Shown piece after piece: positions 50,441-58,740 of a stretch of 64,000 nt of DNA (position 1 is its first letter; the number at the start of each line of letters is the position of its first letter). The notes under the pieces are model-generated. The model was not told where the DNA came from and ran no database searches. It saw only the letters and a program-made list of their open reading frames with translations. This DNA is from CAZTDD01 sp964612675 (GTDB lineage: Bacteria > Hinthialibacterota > Hinthialibacteria > Hinthialibacterales > JAKPRU01). The position numbers were made by a program, and so were the translations under genes. Where the stretch lies: contig CAZTDD010000018.1 in the NCBI GenBank assembly GCA_964612675.1, positions 7,916 through 71,915 of the forward strand. The letters are read 5' to 3'.

Positions 50441-52252
50441 CTACTCGGAACCAGACAAGGCTTCAATACTCCGCCTCACGTCCTCCGCTTTCTCCTCCAT
50501 TCCGCGCGCCTCATACATCTTCATCAACTGCTCGCGGTACGGAATGTACCCGGGATTCAGGCGTATGAGTTCCTTCTGCTGTTCGATCAAAATCTCCATT
50601 GCCCCAAGTTCCGCGAAAACATCCCGCAGGGCCAGATGGGTCGCGAAATCATCTTGCAGTCTCAGCGCATTCAAATAGGCATTTGCCGCTCGCTCCAGGT
50701 CCCCTCTCGCGTGGTATGCACGGCCGAGCATGTGATAGTTCATGTAATCGAGAGGATCGAGGGCCACAGCCGTCTGGAGATCGTACACACCGTATTCTCC
50801 CGCCTCATATCCCTTTCGAAGATATACATTTGAGATATAGACCAGCAAGAAAGGGATCGCCAGCACCGCAAGCAGGACAATCAAATAGGCAGGTCGAAAA
50901 GATCGTTGATGGACCACTTCAGGTTCTTCATCTCTTCCAGGCAATAAGATGGAGAGCCAAACCAAGGTTGCCAATGTACTTGCAGGAAGATGAAAAGGGA
51001 AACTCGATAAGGAATGGTATGCTGCGGTCAGAAATCCAAGAAAAGCCGCTGCAAGTAAACAGGAATCTTCTGTATTCCTCGACCGAATAGCTCGTAAAGC
51101 GGCTCGAATGATCGCAACAAACAACCACAGCAGAAAGAAGACCCCAGGAATCCCCGTTTCTGCGGCTGTTTCCAGGAGTTGATGGTGGGGTTGATCGACG
51201 AGCTTAACGATGGCACTGCCGTGTTCTCGATCTTGCCGGGCGTAGTTCCTGCCTTGATAGGTCATGGAAGACGCCTGGAAATTGGCGAATCCGATGCCGG
51301 TAATCGGGTGCTCTTCAATCATCAACCGGGTTGTGCGCCAGTTGAATTGACGGGCCGCAAAACCTGTTCGCCATTGAGGCGAGGCCTGTGCCTGATCGAG
51401 AACGCTTCCTTCACGGCCGTTATACGGATTATCGGTACAGTAAAACGCCAGAATAGCGCAGCCGATCGCTCCCAGAACAGCCACACGGCCCTTCCGCAAC
51501 TCGTAGAAGCGCCGGAGAACTGAAGGAAAGAAGAAGCAGGTAATTAGTGCCAAAACCAGAGCAATGAATGCCCCTACACAAAAGGTCACAACAAATACCG
51601 CGACACATAGCGACACAACAGGAACCCCGACCGCCCAGAACCATTTCCGAGAAGACCTGGGGTGGCAGGCGCGAGCGACTAATGCGGGAAAAAGAATGGC
51701 CAGATACCCCGCGACGAAATTGGGATTCCCCATCGTAGAGACAATCCGCGCCCGCCAGTCGTTTACTCCTCCCGTCGGATGAACGATATCGATACCGAAA
51801 TCTTGAAAAACGGCATATAAAGCTATGAGAAACGCCGGAAGGTGGAGCCACGCTACCAGATTGAGCCGGTCACGCGGATTATGCCAGAGATTCCTTGAAA
51901 TCGCCCAAAAGACAACGGCCAACAGCAGACCGCCGAAGTCTCTCAACTGCCGCAATGAGTGGAATCCAAAAACAATCGAGACTAAACACCATCCGAGGAA
52001 AAGTCCCCGAGGAACCCAGAGCGGATCACGCCGGGAAACGCCCACGCGAAACGACGAACCGATCCACAAACCGGCCAGTGCAAGTGTGAGGATCTGAAAC
52101 AAAACTCGCTTTGGCAGCAGGTACGAATCGAAGGAAATCGGGGAAATGAAAAGAGGAACAGCCACCGAGATGGCGATGACCAAACAGCGCATGGGGCGGA
52201 GTTTTGTCTCCATGTCTGCCGATTGTGGCTCCGCGGGTGGTCTGCCGTTCAT
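50441..52252 (-). CDS. O-antigen ligase/polymerase (Wzy_C) family with TPR tail
   Basis: 603 residues, about 11 membrane helices in the first 450. The Wzy_C signature lies in ARIVSTMGNPNFVAGYLAILFPALV and EEHPITGIGFANFQASSMTYQGRNYA, with the periplasmic loop LVDQPHHQLLETAAETGIPGVFFLLWL. Residues 470-600 are a short TPR tail (NYHMLGRAYHARGDLERAANAYLNALRLQ, REQLMKMYEARGMEEKAEDV). It is a second, shorter relative of the ligase at 44791. It overlaps the DUF2723 gene upstream by 4 bases (ATGA), giving a two-gene unit for surface glycan or glycoprotein synthesis. The acceptor is unknown. Confidence 0.85.
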   Translation of the reverse strand: MNGRPPAEPQSADMETKLRPMRCLVIAISVAVPLFISPISFDSYLLPKRVLFQILTLALAGLWIGSSFRVGVSRRDPLWVPRGLFLGWCLVSIVFGFHSLRQLRDFGGLLLAVVFWAISRNLWHNPRDRLNLVAWLHLPAFLIALYAVFQDFGIDIVHPTGGVNDWRARIVSTMGNPNFVAGYLAILFPALVARACHPRSSRKWFWAVGVPVVSLCVAVFVVTFCVGAFIALVLALITCFFFPSVLRRFYELRKGRVAVLGAIGCAILAFYCTDNPYNGREGSVLDQAQASPQWRTGFAARQFNWRTTRLMIEEHPITGIGFANFQASSMTYQGRNYARQDREHGSAIVKLVDQPHHQLLETAAETGIPGVFFLLWLFVAIIRAALRAIRSRNTEDSCLLAAAFLGFLTAAYHSLSSFPFHLPASTLATLVWLSILLPGRDEEPEVVHQRSFRPAYLIVLLAVLAIPFLLVYISNVYLRKGYEAGEYGVYDLQTAVALDPLDYMNYHMLGRAYHARGDLERAANAYLNALRLQDDFATHLALRDVFAELGAMEILIEQQKELIRLNPGYIPYREQLMKMYEARGMEEKAEDVRRSIEALSGSE

Positions 52253-53886
52253 TTCTCACCTGCATCAAGCAAAAACACTGTTCCCCAAGGAAGATACGGT
52301 GAATACTCGGTTTCGGCAAAGGAAGGCAGCTGAAGCAGAAGACGCGAATCGCACTCTTTCCAAGCATCCACACCGCGGGTCTCGGCGACATACGCAGGTG
52401 AGACAGTCGAGCAAATCGGCCGATCAACAACAGAAACAACTCCCCGCCAAACATCCTCGTACCATTCACGCGCAGAGGTGTATTTGCCTAAAGGAAGTCT
52501 CTTCAAATCCAGTTCCAGTCCACGCCGGATAAGTGCTTCGCGATACCACGGCAATGCAAGGAATCCGGTCCCGATCACATCCACGTCGGGCCGACGACGC
52601 TCTACAACTTGCTGGTACACCAACGGAAACACCTCGTTGTCCTGCGACGATTCATGGAGACCTGCCAGCAAGACCGCATTCGGCGGCAAGACCCCCAGGA
52701 CCCGATCGCTGTACCGAAACGCTTCCATCGGGTCGGTTTCTTCCAGAGTGAGTGTAGCCAGCTGTGCCTGCAAGAACGGAACAAGAAGAACCAAAACACA
52801 GAGCAGATTCCGGCCTCGGGATGAGAGACCGCGGCCCACGGCGTTGATTGTCCACTCAACACCGAGGCACAACAAAGGCGTAGCCAAAATGGCGAAGGGC
52901 AACAAAAACACTTCCCGATCGCCCACCAGATAGAAAAGATAAAACAGCGCGTAGGCGAACAGAACGGCAAGGTACTCAAAGGCGCGCACCCTCGACCGGC
53001 GAAAGAGACTCCATGCTCCCAAACAGACAAACGGCAACAATAATCCCCAAACCGACAACAGTCCCGTGACAGCAGCAGCAACGGACTGGACTGGATGTAT
53101 CCGAAACACCGTCCATCCGGTGGCCAGATTCTGTGCGAATTCGCCGCCCAAGAAAAGTCGTCCGAGAGAATGGAGATCAGCGGGATGATACCAGTCCAGC
53201 TCAACGCCGGCCTGCGAGCGCATGAGTGGTACGAAGACCAATACAAGAGGAATCAAAGCACACACGGGATTCCATTTTCGCACACGTAGGATCAACCAGA
53301 CCAATAGCGGCAGGATAAGATAGTGATGTAATATGGCCAGCCCGGCAACAAACCAAACCAGATGCCCGGAGATCGAATGCTCTCGCCATAAGCGGAACAC
53401 GAAAAGAATGCAAACCGATACGAAAACCGCAAAGAGAGCATAGACCTCCGCGGACCGGGCAGCGGAAAAGTAAACCGTAAGAGTGCCCAACAGCAAAGTG
53501 CCGGCTGTATATGCGGCACGAGAGACGATATTGCTCGGCTCTCTGGTTAGTAGACTTAACGACCACCGAAGAATTGCCAGAGCGAATGCCCCACAAAACG
53601 CGGACAAAAGGTTGAGGCGGAATGCGGCATTGCCAAGCGGCACAAGATAAGCCAAATGGCCGAGCAGAACATACAGAGGATAGCCGGGCGGATGGGGAAC
53701 TCCGAGTACGACTGACGCAGTGATAAGCTCGGGTCCGTCTCCCCACGGCAACGCTGGATGCAGGTTGATCGCATAGAACACAAATGAAAGAACGAAAACA
53801 GCAACGCAGTCAACCAACAAACCTGCGGACGGGTTATCCCGGGCTGGAAGACTGCTCTCTTGAGACGTGATCGATGGATAATTCAA
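52249..53886 (-). CDS. DUF2723 (TMEM260-like) membrane glycosyltransferase
   Basis: 545 residues, about 11 membrane helices. The first helix and loop carry FVFYAINLHPALPWGDGPELITASVVLGVPHPPGYPLYVLLG, the diagnostic motif of DUF2723 proteins, which contain the acidic residue and the HPPGYPLY signature of GT-C-type O-mannosyltransferases. A hydrophilic C-terminal part (DNEVFPLVYQQVVERRRPDVDVIGTGFL) is typical. The start at 53886 would be a TTG and overlaps the divergent gene, so the real start may be a little downstream (another TTG at 53820 is possible). It forms an operon with the Wzy-type gene. Confidence 0.86.
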   Translation of the reverse strand: MNYPSITSQESSLPARDNPSAGLLVDCVAVFVLSFVFYAINLHPALPWGDGPELITASVVLGVPHPPGYPLYVLLGHLAYLVPLGNAAFRLNLLSAFCGAFALAILRWSLSLLTREPSNIVSRAAYTAGTLLLGTLTVYFSAARSAEVYALFAVFVSVCILFVFRLWREHSISGHLVWFVAGLAILHHYLILPLLVWLILRVRKWNPVCALIPLVLVFVPLMRSQAGVELDWYHPADLHSLGRLFLGGEFAQNLATGWTVFRIHPVQSVAAAVTGLLSVWGLLLPFVCLGAWSLFRRSRVRAFEYLAVLFAYALFYLFYLVGDREVFLLPFAILATPLLCLGVEWTINAVGRGLSSRGRNLLCVLVLLVPFLQAQLATLTLEETDPMEAFRYSDRVLGVLPPNAVLLAGLHESSQDNEVFPLVYQQVVERRRPDVDVIGTGFLALPWYREALIRRGLELDLKRLPLGKYTSAREWYEDVWRGVVSVVDRPICSTVSPAYVAETRGVDAWKECDSRLLLQLPSFAETEYSPYLPWGTVFLLDAGEK

Positions 53887-55577
53887 TGGCGAATGAAGGT
53901 GTTTCGCTGAGTTACTTGGCTACCGTTGGAACAGTATACCTGATCCTGCTGGCGTTTGTCACCTGGCCGGCGATACTCCATCCCGGCCTGTTGGCATCGC
54001 CTCCCGTTGGTGACCGAGGCGCAAATGTCTGGAACCTCTGGTGGGCGGGCGAGTGTCTCAAATCCGGTACCGATCCCCGCTGGACTCCCCTGCTCTTTCA
54101 TCCCGACGGATGCCCATTGGTTCATCATTCACTCTCATTAACCAACGGAATTCTCCTCGCTCCGGTGACCTCTGCCGCCGGTCCGTTCGCGGCTTACGGT
54201 GTCGCCTTTTTTCTCTGGGCGATACTCACCGGTATCGGCGGAACACTCTGGTCCAAGCGTTGGCTTGGCTCTCGGGAAGGCGCCTGGCTTGCCGGTTTCT
54301 TTCTTACCTTCTCCGCCTACCGGTTTGCTCATCTCGATCATCTCAACCTTTTCACCACGGCAGGGATCCCGTGGTGTTTCTGGGCGATAGACCGACTCGT
54401 TGAACGAAGGCGGCTGAAAGATATATCGATTTGCTCCGGGCTGTGGTTATTGACCGCATTCTCCTGCTGGTATTACGGGATCATTGTCGGTCTCTACTGG
54501 ATCGTCAGAGTTACGCTGTCTTGGCGGAAGGATTGGAGCGTACGGGATACACTTCCCGGGATCATTCCCCTGGCATGTGTGGGACTGGTTGTTTTCCTCT
54601 ATCTTTATTTGCCGTTGCCGGGCCGATCCGTCGAACCCGACCCGATTCCACTTCCTGTGGCAGTCTATTGGTCCATGTCGCTTGAAGACCTGGTTAGACC
54701 TTTTATGTCGGCGCAACCTGCACCTGAATTCAGCGCGCAGCTCGGTTTGTTTTTTCTGTTGCTTGTCATCCTTGGTTCCATTCGTAAGCAGGAGGGCAAA
54801 TCGCTGTTGCTGGGGATAGCCGTCATGTATGCCATTCTATCGCTGGGGCCGTTTCTAAAGATCTCCGACAAACCCACGCTGTTCTTACTACCGGGTTATC
54901 TGTTCCGTCTGATTCCGGGATTTGCGCACATGAAGGTGTATACACGTTTCATGTACGCGTGTTTGATTTGTTTGTCTCCATTTGCCGTCCGGGGTGCGTT
55001 AAGGATCGGCGAGTGGATGACGAAGGAATTCGACTCACGATCCCCGAACCTTATACAAAGATCCATACTCATTTTGGTTGCTGCTTTGTTTTGGTTCGAG
55101 CAATCGCTGCCCCCGTTCGGTCCGTGGCCTGTCCGTGCGTCGGAGGTCTGGGAACCCGATCCCGCGGTTATTGAAACCGTAAAACAAACCGACGGTGCCG
55201 TCCTCGAGCTGCCGTTCACCCCGAGCTCACGGGTCGGCCTTCACATGGCCCGCCAAACAAGACACGGCCGCCCACTCATCATCGGCGAAGTTTCCCGAGT
55301 TCAGGGCTATCGGGCTGAGTTTCTTGAGCGTTTCGATTCTCTCGTCATTCTCGATGATTTAGCAGTAGGAAGAGAACCGGCCCAAGGATATTCTTCCCTA
55401 TCAATGGCGATAACCTTCAAACAGGATCAAAGCTACCTGAAGGTCGGGTCTATCGTGCTTAGCGCCTCGGCTTCAAAAGCAACCCGTATCAAAGCCATAG
55501 TCGCTTCTCCAGATTCTCCAAAAGCGCCCATCTTTATCGATGTCTCCCGCCCCGATCAAACAGCACAAAAGCGGTGA
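53874..55577 (+). CDS. Membrane glycosyltransferase-like protein, GT-C type
   Basis: 567 residues, about 12 membrane helices, followed by a soluble C-terminal domain of about 130 residues. The first periplasmic loop (PPVGDRGANVWNLWWAGECLKSGTDPRWTPLLFHPDGCPLVHHSLSLTNG) has the acidic and aromatic residues usual for lipid-linked-sugar GT-C enzymes. The final part has VIETVKQTDGAVLELPFTPSSRVGLHMARQT. I do not recognise a specific family. The ATG 53874 and an in-frame ATG 53886 both overlap the 5' end of the divergent DUF2723 gene. It is followed by an XRE-type regulator gene, probably unrelated. Confidence 0.72.
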   Translation: MDNSMANEGVSLSYLATVGTVYLILLAFVTWPAILHPGLLASPPVGDRGANVWNLWWAGECLKSGTDPRWTPLLFHPDGCPLVHHSLSLTNGILLAPVTSAAGPFAAYGVAFFLWAILTGIGGTLWSKRWLGSREGAWLAGFFLTFSAYRFAHLDHLNLFTTAGIPWCFWAIDRLVERRRLKDISICSGLWLLTAFSCWYYGIIVGLYWIVRVTLSWRKDWSVRDTLPGIIPLACVGLVVFLYLYLPLPGRSVEPDPIPLPVAVYWSMSLEDLVRPFMSAQPAPEFSAQLGLFFLLLVILGSIRKQEGKSLLLGIAVMYAILSLGPFLKISDKPTLFLLPGYLFRLIPGFAHMKVYTRFMYACLICLSPFAVRGALRIGEWMTKEFDSRSPNLIQRSILILVAALFWFEQSLPPFGPWPVRASEVWEPDPAVIETVKQTDGAVLELPFTPSSRVGLHMARQTRHGRPLIIGEVSRVQGYRAEFLERFDSLVILDDLAVGREPAQGYSSLSMAITFKQDQSYLKVGSIVLSASASKATRIKAIVASPDSPKAPIFIDVSRPDQTAQKR

Positions 55578-55583
55578 CTGAAT

Positions 55584-55613
55584 ACTATAGTCTGTAGATT
55601 TTTAGTCTGCAGA
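55584..55613 (+). promoter_or_regulatory. Possible C-box-like operator upstream of the XRE gene
   Basis: ACTATAGTCTGTAGA, then five bases, then AGTCTGCAGA: two AGTCTG half-sites 16 bases apart, the first inside the palindrome ACTATAGT. Controller proteins of restriction-modification systems bind tandem GACT/AGTC palindromes of this kind. It lies 39-68 bases before the XRE start. An inference from pattern; no promoter elements are claimed. Confidence 0.4.
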
Positions 55614-55651
55614 AACTCATCATTGACACATTCGAAGAAAAGGCGATGTGA

Positions 55652-55912
55652 ATGTCGACGGATATTTCTCTTGAAAGAGTATTTGGCTCAGTTCTGCAAA
55701 GGGCTCGCCGCAAAAGGGGTCTTTCACAAGAGGAATTGGGATTCGAGAGCGGCTATCACCGCACGTACATCAGCCTTCTCGAGCGGGGAGAGAAAAGTCC
55801 ATCTCTGAAGACGGTTTTTCAGATTTCTGCAGCGTTGGGTGTTTCTCCATCTGAGATGCTGGCCTTGGTCGAAAAGCAACTTGCGGATGCAAAAAAAACA
55901 GGTCGTGACTGA
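55652..55912 (+). CDS. XRE-family HTH regulator, possible restriction-modification controller
   Basis: 86 residues, a single helix-turn-helix: VLQRARRKRGLSQEELGFESGYHRTYISLLERGEKSPSLKTVFQISAALGVSPSEML. Size and one-domain form match C-proteins, which control restriction-modification operons. It lies directly upstream (no gap) of a fragment that resembles the N-terminus of a type II endonuclease, and an operator-like pair of AGTCTG repeats is upstream. Alternatively it is an ordinary lone regulator. ATG 55652 is chosen, as it starts the conserved segment; the ribosome site is weak. Confidence 0.78.
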   Translation: MSTDISLERVFGSVLQRARRKRGLSQEELGFESGYHRTYISLLERGEKSPSLKTVFQISAALGVSPSEMLALVEKQLADAKKTGRD

Positions 55913-56095
55913 ATGAAAATAGTTGAAGTGCGGTACTTGATAGATGTCGGCGATTTCAGACAAAGCCGTGAATGGAAAAAAGTCTATTCTCAGGTTGCCG
56001 ACGCGATTCAAGCCGTGGAATGGCCCCCAGGATCAGGTTCATTTACTCTTTATCCCTCATACCTACAAACGAAGTTCGCGACAAGCATTAAGTGA
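55913..56095 (+). pseudogene. Truncated type II restriction-endonuclease-like gene
   Basis: 60 residues, MKIVEVRYLIDVGDFRQSREWKKVYSQVADAIQAVEWPPGSGSFTLYP then an unrelated tail ending SIK. I recall the same opening (KIVEVRYL...EW...AI..V.WPPGSG.FT.YP) from BstYI/BglII-like endonucleases of normal length, which continue after the YP with GNGVKPIK. Here similarity stops at FTLYP and a stop codon follows within 12 codons. It abuts the XRE gene. The likely explanation is deletion or rearrangement with the membrane-protein region downstream. The methyltransferase is absent. Low to moderate confidence, as no search was run. Confidence 0.5.
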
Positions 56096-56248
56096 TCGAA
56101 TATGTCATACTATTTCCTGGTACAAATGTTCAAATCACCACGCCACTCTATTATACAACCCGCTTCCGCACCAGGGCGAGGTCGATATGATCTCCAAGCA
56201 CTCCGTTCCAATAAAATGACGATACGGGATTGAATTTGGCTTCCCCCA

Positions 56249-57409
56249 TCAGAACCCCCAAAAACAAATCCCCAGTATCTCCATCGTCTCTTTAGAGTTC
56301 GGCTGCACCACAGGGCCAAACAACATGGTGTGGATCGACAAGCCGCCGAAAAGACACGCACAGAAGAACACAATCCTGCGATGAGTCGGGTCTTGGATCG
56401 TCAGTGCAAACGCGGGAAGCGGCATCACATGCCACCAACGCGTCATCGGTGACGACTTTAGAAAGGCGATAAATAGGATGGCGGGCAAATAGTCCAAAAC
56501 GCTGTCCCAAACACCGCTGCTGGTTGTCCGCTCTTCCGGGTGCTCCGAAAGCTTCCGGTATCGCAAGTACATCAGAATCCCCAAAACGATCAACGTCCCT
56601 TTCGAAGCGATCGCGTTCACATAGATCAGCCAATCCGGTTGCGGCCGGAAGTTGTCGGGGTTCGAAATGTTCCACGGAATATGGTTCACAGGTGGGATAT
56701 AAGACGGCGAGAACAAACCGAAGATATACTCCCCCGTCAGCGTGAGAACAATGCTCGGTACAAAACTCACCACATAGATCGCGATTTCCGAGACCCACTG
56801 CTGCATCGGCCGTTTGATATCCGTTAGAAAGAATGTAGGCAGCAGAAACAGCGGCAGAAACTTCGCCTGAATCCCCATCGCCAAAAAAAGCATCGCCCAC
56901 GGTGACCGCGAGCGCAAAAACCAAACTCCCAGAATCACCCACGTCGAAACAAACGGCTCAAACTGCCCTTCGTATGAACCGAACCAAATGGATATTGGAT
57001 TCGCCCAATACAATAACGTCAACCATCGGTCCTTGGTCATTCGGTGGATCATCCCGGCATTCAGCACTGTGCAGAGGAACAGGAGTAGTTTCGCGTGGAA
57101 AATCCCCGGACAGAGCACACCAGCCACTGCAAAGAACGCCAGCGCCGTCGAGGGATAGGTGTACCCGTGCGTGCTCCAGAAATATTGGTAAGGTGCCGGA
57201 GAGAAATCTTCCGGCATCACGCTGTAGATCTGGGCTCCGTAATTCCAGAACTCGCGCCCGTACCCCAGATTTCGAAAGAGATCTGTTGTATATAAAGGGA
57301 CTTGAAAAACGTAAAAGAGACGCAGAATCCCTATCGCAATGAAGGCATACGTCAAAGGCGAGCGCCATTGGATCGCGCTGATTGCCTGTATTCTCTTTCT
57401 CTCTCTCAT
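56249..57409 (-). CDS. Membrane glycosyltransferase-like protein, GT-C/mannosyltransferase type
   Basis: 386 residues, about 10 membrane helices. The first loop has DLFRNLGYGREFWNYGAQIYSVMPEDFSPAPYQYFWSTHGYTYPSTALAFFA and a later segment IHRMTKDRWLTLLYWANPISIWFGSYEGQFEPFVSTWVILG, as in GT87/PIG-M-like mannosyltransferases. The ATG 57409 is used, although in-frame sequence continues further upstream inside the divergent gene. Its end is odd: the stop follows GICFWGF, while a different frame continues as protein-like sequence to 56151. It overlaps the 5' end of the formylglycine-type gene by 71 bases. Confidence 0.72.
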   Translation of the reverse strand: MRERKRIQAISAIQWRSPLTYAFIAIGILRLFYVFQVPLYTTDLFRNLGYGREFWNYGAQIYSVMPEDFSPAPYQYFWSTHGYTYPSTALAFFAVAGVLCPGIFHAKLLLFLCTVLNAGMIHRMTKDRWLTLLYWANPISIWFGSYEGQFEPFVSTWVILGVWFLRSRSPWAMLFLAMGIQAKFLPLFLLPTFFLTDIKRPMQQWVSEIAIYVVSFVPSIVLTLTGEYIFGLFSPSYIPPVNHIPWNISNPDNFRPQPDWLIYVNAIASKGTLIVLGILMYLRYRKLSEHPEERTTSSGVWDSVLDYLPAILFIAFLKSSPMTRWWHVMPLPAFALTIQDPTHRRIVFFCACLFGGLSIHTMLFGPVVQPNSKETMEILGICFWGF

Positions 57410-58265
57410 TTCAGACCTCGGTGCTTCGGAACCAGTTGAGCCAACAGAGTTTCGAGTCCCCGAGATGATCGTCATCGGTGCGACCGAGTGCGTCCTTCCC
57501 GAGCGGGTTCGCGATTCAATTCCCGGTGCTCCGGCGGTTGTCCGGCTGGCGACATATGCCATCGGCCGCTACGAGGTCACCACCGAAGAGTATTGCGACT
57601 TCGCAGAGAATGGAGGATATCAGCGAAAGGAATTCTGGTCACCAGAAGGCTGGCATTATCGTGTGGAAGGAGACTGGACCCAACCGATCAGTTGGCCACC
57701 CGGGTATAAGTATCGTCCCCAACAACGGCGTCAGCCGATCATTGGCTTGAGCTGGTACGAAGCCGAAGCGTACCTGAACTGGCTGAAATCAATCGATCCC
57801 CGGCATGACTATCGGTTCCCGACCGAACTTGAGTGGGTGTATGCCGCTATCGGTCCTGACTTCCGAAAATGGCCCTGGGGAAATGAATGGGATCCGCAGC
57901 TTTGCAATTTCGGCGACACAGCCGAGGGCTCCTGGTATCCGACCGGTCTCCTGGATGGCTACCGACCCCTGGCCCCGTTCCGATCCTATGAGAGAGGCAG
58001 GAGTTTCTTCGGATGTTACAATATGTGCGGCAATGTCGAGGAATGGTGTCAGCAGTGGTTCGACACAAAGGGGCTTACAGAGGAGGAGTTATCCAGGAGA
58101 ATAATCAAAAATCCTGTTGGTCTGTATAAAGTCGCTCGCGGCGGGCATTGGTTGACGGCGCGGGTATCCAACCTCAATCCTTTGCGAAGAGCCGGCGGCT
58201 TTCCGTTTGTACGCCGTATTTTCTATACAACAGCCGGTCTTCGCGTGTGCTACAGCGTCAATTGA
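57339..58265 (+). CDS. Formylglycine-generating-enzyme-like (SUMF1) protein, secreted
   Basis: 308 residues with a signal peptide (MKAYVKGERHWIALIACILFLSLISDLGAS). The fold core is clear: VVRLATYAIGRYEVTTEEYCDFAENGGYQ, QPIIGLSWYEAEAYLNWL, YRFPTELEWVYAAIGP, the CYNMCGNVEEWCQQWF motif and the final RRIFYTTAGLRVCYSVN. This FGE-sulfatase family either oxidises sulfatase Cys to formylglycine or serves as a ligand-binding module. The Cys pairs (CYNMC, GLRVC) do not exactly reproduce the copper-binding pair I expect of true FGE, so activity is uncertain. No sulfatase gene is near. Confidence 0.87.
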   Translation: MKAYVKGERHWIALIACILFLSLISDLGASEPVEPTEFRVPEMIVIGATECVLPERVRDSIPGAPAVVRLATYAIGRYEVTTEEYCDFAENGGYQRKEFWSPEGWHYRVEGDWTQPISWPPGYKYRPQQRRQPIIGLSWYEAEAYLNWLKSIDPRHDYRFPTELEWVYAAIGPDFRKWPWGNEWDPQLCNFGDTAEGSWYPTGLLDGYRPLAPFRSYERGRSFFGCYNMCGNVEEWCQQWFDTKGLTEEELSRRIIKNPVGLYKVARGGHWLTARVSNLNPLRRAGGFPFVRRIFYTTAGLRVCYSVN

Positions 58266-58277
58266 TTCTTGTGACAG

Positions 58278-58715
58278 TTAAAGTGCCGGTTCGTTTTGTT
58301 TCTCACGCAGTGTTTTGCGCAGTCGTCGGCAAAGTACCTTCAAGATGCCCCAGGCCACCTGACCGCGTTCAACAATCAGGTTGTGGAGATGACTTCCGCT
58401 CAGCTCGAGCAAGTCGGTATCCATAACAGCCGTCACATCGGCGGAACGCGGTTCCGGGTCCAGAGCCGCCATTTCCCCGAACACTTCCCGTTCCCCCAAT
58501 ATCGCCAGATCGATGTCCCCATCGTGCACAAGCACCTGACCCTGGACGATAATGTACATGGACGTTCCCAACTCTCCTTTTTCGATGATCTTCTCGTCGG
58601 ATTTCACTTCGACTTCCTTCAGCACGGAAGCGATTTCAACCAGGTCTTCTTCCGGTGTCTCGGAGAAGATATCGAGCGATTTGAGAACCATAATCTTTTC
58701 GATTGTCAGGTGCAT
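58278..58715 (-). CDS. Cyclic-nucleotide-binding-domain protein
   Basis: 145 residues, a single CNB fold: LKSLDIFSETPEEDLVEIASVLKEVEVKSDEKIIEKGELGTSMYIIVQGQVLVHDGDIDLAILGEREVFGEMAALDPEPRSADVTAVMDTDLLELSGSHL, with the phosphate-binding-cassette-like FGEMAALDPEPRSADV. No DNA-binding domain follows, so it is not a CRP regulator. It starts 25 bases after the MFS-HEAT transporter and probably regulates it or binds to it; in other bacteria these domains occur fused in one chain. Confidence 0.87.
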   Translation of the reverse strand: MHLTIEKIMVLKSLDIFSETPEEDLVEIASVLKEVEVKSDEKIIEKGELGTSMYIIVQGQVLVHDGDIDLAILGEREVFGEMAALDPEPRSADVTAVMDTDLLELSGSHLHNLIVERGQVAWGILKVLCRRLRKTLREKQNEPAL

Positions 58716-58740
58716 GTTTCCTACCTCATAAGTCGGCTGA

